Assembly: GCF_023856365.1 (NCBI RefSeq) | Contig: NC_064540.1 | Location: forward strand, 16,151,191-16,215,190 | From: Brienomyrus brachyistius | Taxonomy: Eukaryota; Chordata; Actinopteri; Osteoglossiformes; Mormyridae | DNA: 64,000 bases | Direction: 5' to 3' | In this document: positions 1-10,902 of the stretch, in pieces | Layout: each line of letters starts with the position of its first letter | How positions within the stretch are numbered: the first letter of the stretch is position 1 | Notes under the pieces: generated by a model | Databases searched by the model: none | What the model was told of the DNA's origin: nothing | Seen by the model: the letters and a program-made list of their open reading frames with translations, nothing else | Made by a program: the position numbers and the translations under genes

Positions 1-845
1 AGAAAATGGCAGCCAATGCCGTGTTCTATGAATTAATAGGGGTAACATTAGTGTCAGGGATGGATTACAGACCGGGCCAGCGGGGCCGCTGCCCAGGGGC
101 CCTTGGGGTGCAGGGAGCCCGTGGGGCCCCTAGCCCAAAACAATTTGCAACGCTTATCAACAATGTATTTTCGTTTGTCTATTTTAGAGGGCCTACATTC
201 TTTGATCCTCTGCCTACAAGGGCCCCTGACCCTATAGGGAGGGCGTTTGGCTGCCAAGGGCCCTTGAATTGTGGTGGTTGTGGTGGTGGTGGTGGGGGCG
301 GCTCGCGAACGTTTTGCCCAGGGGCCCACACAACCCATAATCCGTCCCTGATTAGTGTACTGTACTGTAAATGTGCTAGTGTGACAAATATCTCTTAGGC
401 GATACTGTACTCTATTTTTACATTAAACATTTTTTTTAAGGGCAATGTATTAAGCTAAGTTTTAAATGAAATTAAAGTGTTTTTGGAGCATGACTGGGGT
501 CACATTTATGGTTTAAACTATAGAAGTAAGCACTAATAAACAACCGCAAATCCTCCTCATTCGCGACCGGTTCTGGAACCAAACCTCGCGAAATGTCCGA
601 GGTCTAACTGTACACCATCGCTTGGTCAGGTTTCAGTTTTAAGCAGAAGACAGCAACACACAATGCCCTTTTTGTATGTATCTCTCAAATTTTATATGCA
701 AGGAATACTAACTGAATAGCTAGCAATACTGCAATGCAAATAAATATCTATGAAGAAGACCAGCTTAAAAGGAGTTTCACTAATGGCTGGAATAAGAAGT
801 GTTTAACTGTCATTGCACCGTGTTAAAGAAACAAGACAAGCTTAC
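1..845 (-). other. terminal contactin intron (partial)
   Basis: Intron between coding exon 21 and the missing last exon. It holds a GC-rich fold-back repeat (47-358) with a GGT/GGC microsatellite near 270-300, and a short GC-containing motif at 540-615 ending in CCGAGGTCTAACTGTA that resembles the terminus of a pogo/Tigger-type transposon. Nothing else recognised. Confidence 0.6.
47..358. repeat. GC-rich fold-back repeat
   Basis: TCAGGGATGGATTA near 54 is matched by its reverse complement TAATCCGTCCCTGA near 338 (13 of 14), so the two ends of this segment are inverted. Between them GGGCCC or near-identical motifs recur many times (for example 98, 201, 258, 323). The open frames across it are low-complexity and not protein-like. 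Probably a non-autonomous element; family not recognised. Confidence 0.5.
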
Positions 846-1011
846 TGAGTTTGTGGATGTGGATGAGGTCACTACCCAGTCCCTCCCCGCCTTCACTTAA
901 CGCTTTGACCTGAACGTAATAGTCGTCATTGCTGGGAAGCGTTAACTCCAACGTAGTTTTGTTTGTTGTGATGAAACTGGCGTTGCTCTGCCGATGCCTT
1001 CTGTATGATAT
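846..1011 (-). CDS. cntn3: contactin coding exon 21: FnIII4, second half
   Basis: Encodes [39 protein letters not shown] and [12 protein letters not shown]. Two sequons (NAS, NKT). Acceptor CTTTTAAG, donor GTAAGC (845); phases 0 and 1. The phase-1 end shows that one further exon, with the C-terminal tail and GPI signal, lies beyond the left edge. Confidence 0.93.
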
Positions 1012-4000
1012 CTTAAAAGAAGAGTGCAAACAGTCGTATGACTCCTAGCTGTACAAAGTAAACATGCGTAGAAATTGCGTTACATAACAGGATAATTCAG
1101 GAATGTTTGGACTTAAGAAGGAAGAGCTCCTAGGGCCGTATAATTATTCAGCAAAAATGTCTGAATATATACATTCAGAAAGTTTTGTAGGCTTTAATAA
1201 TAGATCAGAACGATGTTTAAATAAACAAGGGATACTCTACATTGCGTTGTTTTGGTCCGTGCCCCAACATTCCCAGGTGACTGAACACCTGCCCACAATA
1301 CGCTTAGCATCTGCTTTCTATTCTGGTGGAATTAAATGAATTGCAGTTATTGCAATTAGCTGGATAGAGCTCAGAGGTGGTGGCAGGCATCACTCACTTG
1401 ATATCCAGTGACCTCAGATTCAGTCTCTAAGGCAATCACAGGGTCCCACTGTAAGGTGAGGTGCGAATCAAACAGGGTCCACTCGATATTCAGAGGGGGC
1501 TGGGCAGGGGCTATCAAAAAATTAAATAAAATAGAGATCGCACTCCTTTAGGGTTTAACAGTCTAGCAAATTCAGACATATGTGATCTTCCCCTCATACT
1601 AGTTATAACCCGGGAAATGGGTTGGTCAGGTACTGGTTAGTTTGCATGTCTGTGGTGTATGTACCCTCCTTAGCTATGACTAAAGCACCCATTATGACTG
1701 AATGCTTTTAATACTTTAAAAAATCGCAGAGTGGATAGACAGAGACATACTGGGTGAGCACTGCAATGGCGACTTTGTTGCAGTGAATGCATTGTAACGC
1801 AGCCATCATTATAAGCAGAGAGACTTTATGCGTTCAGATTGCCAACGGTGAGCAAGACAAACAGTACAGTGAGCCAACTGCTTTGGAAACACTATACTGT
1901 TTGTCTACAGGACAGTGTGGGTGGGAGGCATTGTACGCTTCTGCATGCTATGTATTCACATTGGACACGCGTGCAGCATGCGAAAAAAGGAAAAGACAGA
2001 AGTGAATGCGGTGTTGCAAGAACATGCCAGAAGAATGAGTGGACGGATGTCACAATCACCAAAATTAGCGTTCACGCTTCCGCAGTGCTATGCTTAGGAC
2101 CTCGCAGCCCGTTACCAGAATCCAGTGTCAGCTAGTGCTAAATGACGTTTTGGTGGATGGCGACTGCAGATCTTCTGGTAGGTCTAATTCGCCGTATAGC
2201 TCTATAGGTCATAAAAGGCTGGCAAGAGACAGCGAGGCTGAGACCTGAAATCATAAATTTCCAGGAGACAGAGATATTGTTCCTCCCGATTCCTATCTGT
2301 ATTTCCTAATGGGAGGTTCCCCCTTTTCAGGTCACTCCCTGATGATGCCAGTGGGCTATGCCTCTTTTAATGAGCCCTCCACCGTCGCAGTTAAAACAGT
2401 AGCTCGCCTTGTGCACAAAAACATCGGTATGTGGTTTCATGACAATTTACCTACTGCAAAGATATGTCCCAGTTTGTTAAAGCAGCATATCGTGAAAGAT
2501 ACTGAGTGTACCACAAAATGACAGTGCGCACTGCGATCATCACTAGCTTAACCAAAGATAGACCACTGAGATAGAGCACTGCTGCACATAAATGAATTTA
2601 AATTCGTTTCACTGATTTTTAGTTAGTAGTGCTTTCAACTGTCCCTTCTGCTGTGTATGCCGCAGGCTTACTGGTTTAATCATGGATCGATTACCGTTCC
2701 ACAGTTACTGACTGTCATTTCCCGTTAAATAACTTACTTCTCAGATAAACTAATCACAGAAAGCATATTAGGATTCACAATCAAAAAACAACACCAAACT
2801 GATAATGCATACATGTCAACTGCCAAGGAATGTGTCAATCAGATTTAATCTTGATTTTGATACTCACGTGGTTTTTTAGTGGTGACATTGATGGGTAGGG
2901 ATTGAGGTCCGGTCCCCGCCGTATTGAAAGCACTAACAGTTAAATAATACTGGATGTTTCCTCGCAGTCCACTGACATTAGCTGACGTGTAATTTCCAGA
3001 TATTCTGACTTTTCCGACTGTGTCGGGCTTGGTATCATCTTCCCAGTACGTAACCTGTAACGCGGGGCGACAAAATCGATATAAATATATTGACGTTTTT
3101 AGATGTAAGGATGAGATGAAAGAAAAACCTGCACTTTCAGGAAATAAACGCGTTTGGAATTCTTCTCACGTGATGAGGACCTAAGGTTTCAATCGACATG
3201 GAACTGGTGAAAAGAAATTAGGTTAAGGAATATTAAAAAATTTGCAAAAATAATTAATGACAAGAAAAATAAATATATGTAAATGGGAGCTGAAAAACAA
3301 GAAAATGGAGAGAAAAAGAAACAATATATTAATGTCCTACGAACAGGGTTACCCTAGGAGAAGAATATTGTGAGAAATTGATGAAAAATGTTCATGTTTC
3401 CCTTGCTAAGGGGGCCTGCTTTCTAACTGACATATCAAATTACTTACGCTTAGGAATTTTTAAATATTTTTTATATATTAACATGTTGCCAAGTGCTATT
3501 CAGCACAATGTGACTTTTGTAGTTTGTAGTGTTTGACTTAGTTAAGCTGAAGTTCTTTTTTATGGAAACTGAGAAGGCCTTTACTTAATTATCTCATTAT
3601 CTCGAGGTAGCAAGATATTTTATTTTGAATAATTACAGGGATAAACCTATTGTGACACCGTGGGCCAGTCATGCCGCACGCAGTGCTGCTCATATATGTA
3701 CTGTAACTGTGTTACTTAATGTGTGCATCTGTGAATTTAATGTTAAAATTAAACGTTATACCCGTGTAAGTGTTTTTCCGTGACGTGCATGTCAAGTGCT
3801 GTCTCTATGTTGTACTGTGATCCTGGGAAATGCTGCATCACATCACTAAACACAGTACTGTATGTGTACACACATCGACAGATTAACCTTAGATATCAAT
3901 GTAAACTTCAGAAAACAAGCTTTGTTATATCGAGATAAAGAGATAATTTATCTCATTATCTGAAGATAATGGTATTAAAAACAATAAATGAGAGCACGGC

Positions 4001-7000
4001 TGTTCTCAGATTCTGTAGATTTTCATTTGGTGTATCTGTTATTTTGTCCGTACGCTGTAGTATGCTGTATGGAAAGCATGAAGAAATTTAACAAACTGGA
4101 AACTGAAAAAGACTGAAACTGAATGGGCACGTGCCATTCTAACAGAAAGCTATGGTGTGTGTCAGAAGCGAGTCTGGGATTTGTCTCCAAGAAACATGGG
4201 ATGGAATCACTGAATGGATTTAACTTTTCCACTGACGTACAGGAATTGAGCCGTACCCAAGCCATACTGCGAAGAGAGACTAGTTACAGCGCAGTTCCGG
4301 CTTTCCACTGCTGAAGAGTCGGCTCAGTAAACACGTTGTCGGGTTTGGAGAGCAACAATGATGAAAAACCCCAGAGACACATATATACTGTCCACATCAT
4401 CATTTACTTTGTGCTAATTTCCGCTAACAGGTCTACAAGAATCCCCATCTTACGTCAGCGTAACGCTAGCGGAATTAGCATTCACTTGTGTAATTTTGCA
4501 TTACGAATCCATTCCTGTTCTATTATACTTTTTTAAGTAGGAAGTAGGAAATTTTCAGGAATGCAACAATACATCGCGATGTGCAATATTACCAAAAATG
4601 AATAATGTATAGAATCTACCCTTTCTTCTTCAGGAAATCCATGCACAGAACACTGGTAGCTTGTTCTAGTCGTGCTTTTGGCCCTGCTAGTAGGTTACGG
4701 CTTGGGTACGGCTCGGTTCTTGGTGGCAGTGGAAGAGCGGCAAAAGAACAGGGGTGACTGAACTCCACGTAAACAGGGTCTAGAATCGCCTGTGGTATGT
4801 ATCCTTTTTAAAAGGCTTATCAGGAAATATTTTAACGGTTTGCACATTTGGCTCCGCAAAAAAACTGCAGGTCTTAATAAAATGTGTTTTAACAAGCCTC
4901 TTTAAAATTGAACGGTTTTATTATTAACTATACTGTGATTCCAGAAAAATGTTCACATAATGCCTCTTTTTATTTCAGAGCGGTGCCATGGAAACCACAT
5001 TTTTCTGCATTGTTCTGCATGGACCAGAAGTGACAGACACGGAGTGCAGTTGTACGTAAACTCTCATTCCAAAGCACATGACAAGGATGCCCTTTGATAA
5101 AAAATAACAACCTGCTCAACTGGAATCAGATAATTGCCTTTTTTGAAGATAAATCAGGAAGAGGCAGTCTACCTCAAATCCAAGGACTCTTTCTGGAGAG
5201 AACGGAGGGGCTCCCCAGGTGACTTCAATTTGCGAGGAAGAAATACTTCGGACTACAACCCGGCCTGGCCTTACGCTTGGCACTACATGAAAAAACAAAA
5301 AGAAAAACACAGAGTGGTTTCTCAGTGTGATAAGATTACGACCTTGATGTAGAAAATGAATATGCCAATTAACACATCAGAATTCCCCTAATTTACTGTA
5401 ACAATCAGAAAAATCCCATCAACATAAAAATATTCTCTCAAAACTACATCTGCTGCATCAAAGAAGAACCAACAGCGATAAAATGCGAGATTTCAGTAAA
5501 TTAAAAATCACATCTACAAATGTGTATTTGCCAGTAACGTTGAGTATTTGAGGCAAGTTTTAATCAGTAGCGAACCAGCATCAGAGTGATTTCTCATATT
5601 ATCAGAGGCAGGAGAAGAGGCTTATCTGCAGTAATGGATAAGTGCTAGAATCGTGCAAATGCCCTCTGAAAGTGGGAGATAAGTAGCCCTGTGAAGGGTT
5701 AATCAAACAAGCAAAGAAAATGATTAAAAGAGCACGTCCTCCGTGGCAGGGTGGGAACAGCCAATGGGAGAGCAGAGCACTCTGGTCATGGTGAAAGTGT
5801 ATCATTGACATTAAAATCATAAGAGGCCCTTTAAAAGAATACAACCAAAGCGTGACAACAGAAAACAAGCAGCATGAAAAAAAAAAAAACAACTACATTT
5901 TAACATTTAAAAATCCCTTCCAGCGTTAAAAAAAGCTGCAGGGAGCTTCTTCCATAAACCTTAATCTTCAAGGAGTCTGAATCTGGCAGCCTGATATTTT
6001 GTCAAGTCTGTGTGTGACTGTGAGATAGTGGGTGCCAGTGCCAAACCAAGAGGGAAGGTTGTGCAGAGCAGGTCCTAACCAGCACACCATGAGCAAAAGA
6101 AAAAAGAAATCCACGAAACATCTTATTTAGCTTCTCAAACAAACCAGCTCCTGCTTCTGCGACTGCACTGCATTAATTACAGCTCTTGACTGTGCCCTCA
6201 GAAATCTTTAATGTTTGTTTTTAAGTGCAATGTGAAAAAATGTCCTAATAAGTGATAAAAAAGTGTTTTAATGCGATAAAATTAGACCAATAAATATGCC
6301 GATGAAGCTACACAGAGAACTATTTTTCAAATAAATACGAAAATCAAAGGGATTGTAGGAAAACACAGTGTTTCAGAATCTTATTAGAGGCACACATCCT
6401 GGACCTGTGACCAGATATTAGCACTAAATGCAGCTCAAACATGGATGATCTGAACTCAGTTGAGTTATCGTTCAGTGCAGAAAGACCAGCCCTGCACTCT
6501 TCTAGCTCCCACATGTTGGTTACCTTCCTCCGCCGAATACACCGTGACGATCGGGCTGAACGGACCCTGCCCCTTCTTGTTGTACGCTCCCACTTTAACA
6601 TCAAATGGAGAAAATGTCGGAATGGTGTCGTTGCGGAAGACGTATCTGCCAACTCCGGGCGTGGATATCACTGCGCGTGACCAGGTGACGCCGCCCTGTG
6701 GTCGGAAGGCTATGATATATCCGAAGCCATCACCATTCTGCAGTTCCTCTGGCACCGGCTGGGAGCAGAACACAAAACTGTAGTGATATTAAAACACATA
6801 GAGACAAAAAAACACTCCTCTTTCCTTTTCGCCCCTCGATTAATTCCCCTTTAATCATTTTAAGTGGCTTGCCTTTTTTTATTTAGCCGTAGATGCTAAG
6901 GCATATTAATGGCACCTCAACACCCTGTAGTATTGCTTTAGCCCAAGGCCGAAAGGGTTTCCATGAAAACCAATTTATGTAAAATATCATTTGCAGAAAA

Positions 7001-10000
7001 TAACAGAATTTCACTGGCTACTCTTATTGACATGTGATGCAATTGCATAATTTTTTTTTGTTTTACCATGCTATTAAATTCATAAATATCATTTCTCACT
7101 GCATGTGGTACATTCCTGAAAAAGTACTTCCTCTTTATTGATCTCAACATTCTTCCTATCTTCACATCGATCCATGATATATCCATTCTGGTTGTTTCTG
7201 TCCAGACTTTAAAGATGCAAGTATCATGTGTCAGCTTCTTGTCTCCCTTCATCTTAAGCACGCAGTCATTGGTCACTGTGCTGTACTTTATAAAAATCCC
7301 ATAATTTTGCCCACTAGGCCCTTCACAGGTCTAATTCCTGAGCACAGGGATGTTTTCTGCAGTGCTCTACAGTGGAATGTCTTCTGCAGTGCTCTACAGT
7401 GGAATGTCTTCTGCAGTGCTCTACAGTGGCTACTGCCATCAATGCCTTGCTTATCAGCTCTACTTATTTCTTCTGACCCAAGGGCTTGTTTTCAAATCTC
7501 CGCTGGCTGTACTGAAATATTGGATTGTCCCCTGCCTAAGATGACGACAAGTGTATCCTTCTTCTGGATCTAACCTCCATCTTCAAACACTCAACCCAAA
7601 TACTCGCTAAAGCCATTACATTATCCGGACTGGGTGACAGTCATTGCTCCTTGGCTACTTGGTCTCTCTCTAGCCTTTTCTAATACATCCACAGTTCTGC
7701 TCTGCTTTATGTTTAGTATCTTACCCCATGCTCACTCTCTTACACAGGATCACTTAAATGGCCAGCAGTCCAAACAAACCAGGTGCAAATAACTGACAAA
7801 AACTGGCTACTATGTCGTACATTTTCAACAGCAGCTGGTATCCCACTAAAACCCAGAGGCACCCTGACCCAGCATTTAGAACTCTACTCCGTTTTCCCCC
7901 CAGAATTTTTACAAAAATTAACAATATGAATAAATGTCTATTCAGACAGTTCCTAGGACCCGTGGAGGTTAAAATAGCTTAATTAAATGTTACTAATGAC
8001 AGCTTTCATTGACAAAGCACGGGTAATGCTCAGTTCTGTGCTTGGTAATTTTACTTATGTCTGTATTAACTGGTTGTATAAAATTTAGGACTTATTCTGT
8101 GCAGTTCTATATATGAAATAAATGCATAAATGAGCTTGTATATTTTGTTAAAATGATTCAGATATATTGCTGTTGGAATTTCTCAAAAATGCACAAACAG
8201 AAATGAATAATAAATGAAAAAGAAAAAAAAACAGAAGAGAACCGATGTAGCTTCGGCTATAAATTGCGTAGCATTATTAGCGTGTTTATTAGCGTAGCAT
8301 GGATACTGCTGAATTCAAAGATGATTCTGTGTTCTAGGATAAAATGTTTGATTTTTTTTTTTACATAGTTCTACACACAAATTAAATGTCACAATAGGAC
8401 AGACAAAGGGCTCGAGGGCTGGCGTTTGGCAAAACAGAAGGAGCATTATTAAACTTAAACTAGGGCTAGAGTAGAACCGGACACCGGCTGGGGGAGGAGC
8501 GACGTCAGTGATCAGACTAGTGATGAGGAGACAGACACGTACTTAAATACATTGACTAATGAGGGACAACAAGCAACAGGTGTGGCCCATCATGGCCACG
8601 TCAGGAAGGAGACAGGAGGGTCAGGAAGACATGGCGGCCAGGACGCGACAAACAGGACTGACTTAGCTTTGGCTATAAATCGTGTTCCATTAAGAAATAT
8701 TTCATTACCAAGAGTAATTTGTGAAAGACAGCTCACCTCCCATGTTATCACCAGTTCAGATTTAGTGCCACCACCTCCCCCAACATCAGAGGGCGCTGTA
8801 TCGGGGACTGCACAATATCAAAAATAAGGAAGAGCATTATAACAGTATTTCACTAAATATCTTTGTGATATTTGCATGTTGTGTCTTTATCACCTTATTT
8901 ACCGCTTGGGATATTTTCTGTGAATTATGTTGTCATGTATACTCATCATGGCCTTATGAAACTTAAGAGATTGATGGGAAAAGTGCAGGCAACGTAACCA
9001 CCAATAAATGCCGTAAATAAAAGATGTGTGTAGCCATTAAACAATAAAGCAATTAAATAACAAAAGGCTTGAGGTTCATCAATCAACCAGCTACTTTTGT
9101 TTACATCCACGCATACAACATGATACAGTTCAAGACTATTTAAACAGGCATCTATATTTATTAGAGATGGGGTAAAAAACAATTCATGTATTGTGATTCT
9201 TTTGTGCAGTGATTCATGTATTATCACACTAATTCTGAAACTGTTTTTTAAAATTGTTTTATAATTTATACAGTGGAAATCACGTATAACGGTCACGGTT
9301 ATAGTGACCATCATTATAGTGATCAACCACTTACATGGATGAAAAAGCTTGGGACAGAATAATTCCTGTACAAATTCAGTTTAAACAATTTGCTTATAGT
9401 AATCAATTAGTGCATTTACAGTGTTCATTTTGGGTCTTACTTTGCCTTGCGATAACCCATCTGCTTTTGGCTAGCTACCTGAGGCTAATGCTGTGTGCAC
9501 AGGAAACATGGCGGGAAAAAGAAAGTAGTTTTCTCTTAATGACAATTATAGACTCATCAAAGCTTATGATAAACCATCAAAAATGAGCCACCGAGATGCA
9601 GCAGCGAAACTACCATTAAAAAAATCGTTATAAAGCTCATCCCCTTATAGTGATCAATTTCACCCTTTGTGGTTTCCACTGTATATGTTTGGATTCAAGG
9701 TGGAGAAATGTTGTTTCCTTATAAACTTGGGGGTGGTGTGCTCAAAATTATTCCAATATTGACTGGCAGCATAGCATCCCATGTAGTAGGAGCCAGTTAT
9801 TTTCTGACTTTGTTTCTCTGTCAATAACAAGAATGGCGGGTGACGTAGCAGCGATTTGTGCTGTTCTTCCACAGTTTAAACTGAATGCAAGGAGGAACTT
9901 TGGCTTTCAAAATTTAAACAGTATAGAGAGGTTGGACATGAGTCATGCAGTATGCAAACTTTGCCCTGCGAAAGTTAAGTATTGTTGTAATTGATGAAGA

Positions 10001-10831
10001 TACATGGACACATTGCTAAGCATCATCCTGAGATAGGAAATGGAGAAGCATAAAAACTCTGTAGTTTATGTCATGACAGCAGCAAATGTAGCTTTTTGTT
10101 AGCTTCTAATTTTAAGTAAAAATTTATACGGATGTATTTGAAGTTGTTTCACATTGTTTAAATGCTGCCTTCGGTTTTTGAGGAGGAAAATTATTTGTAA
10201 TACGCCATGTTTACTTATGTGTATTCAGCTGTGCATCATTTGAATAAAGCTCTAGCAGTATGACTTAACTTCATTTTTCTTGTAAGTTTCAAGGTTTTAA
10301 AATAAAAAAAAAATCTGAAAACATCGTAGTATCGAATCGGGATATTCACAGAATCGTAATACTTACAGAATGGCAATTCATATCAAATTGGCACTTAAGT
10401 ATCGCAATAATATCGTATCGAGAGGTCACTGATGATTCCTATCCCTAATATTTATACTCCCAGTAAATTAACCAATTTATTTGTAAAAGGCATCAAATCT
10501 GTGAAGGAAGTGATGCGAAGAGGACACTTACTGGTGTCCTCTGTCCTGGCTTTGATGGATGGTGGACTGGGCTCTCCCATGCCAACATTGTTACTGGCGA
10601 CCACACGAAACTCATACTCCACCCAGGCATTCAAATCCACCACGGTGGCTGTTAGTGTATTGCCATCGATCGTTTCAGGCACTGTGGATGACAGAGGGTG
10701 CCACACAGATAATGTTAACAAAGAATATAAGTCAGGAACAACATATTTAAAGTTTATTTGAAGTTTATTTCAAGTTCAAGTTTATTTGCTAGGTCGTTAG
10801 TGTAAATAAGAAATTATTCTTAATGACTAGC

Positions 10832-10902
<71 letters not shown>

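Larger units (their letters stand above)
6759..8736 (-). other. intron between coding exons 16 and 17
   Basis: Holds a three-unit 27-bp tandem repeat (7351-7429) and, near exon 16, a stretch (about 8385-8660) that looks like a degraded interspersed repeat. The rest is unrecognised. Confidence 0.5.
9162..10447 (+). mobile_element. non-autonomous hAT transposon with perfect 8-bp target duplication
   Basis: The element runs from TAGAGATGGG to CCTATCCCTA, inverted ends that match at 8 of 10 positions. It is flanked on both sides by ATATTTAT (9154-9161 and 10448-10455), an exact 8-bp duplication as hAT transposases make. Inside is a decayed BED zinc finger on the plus strand. The catalytic region is absent, so it could only have moved with help from a full copy. 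A 411-bp Tigger-like element interrupts it at 9271-9681. Confidence 0.88.
8808..10531 (-). other. intron between coding exons 15 and 16
   Basis: Three quarters of this intron is a single hAT insertion (9162-10447) with a nested Tigger-like element. Without them it would be about 430 bp. Confidence 0.7.

Noticed and set aside
6..398. 130-codon open frame at the left edge
   Set aside because: Translates GC-rich fold-back repeat with a poly-glycine run from a GGT microsatellite; not protein-like.
5116..6773. Minus-strand frames extended beyond the contactin exons
   Set aside because: Extensions run into introns past clear GT or AG borders; only the exon parts match the family.
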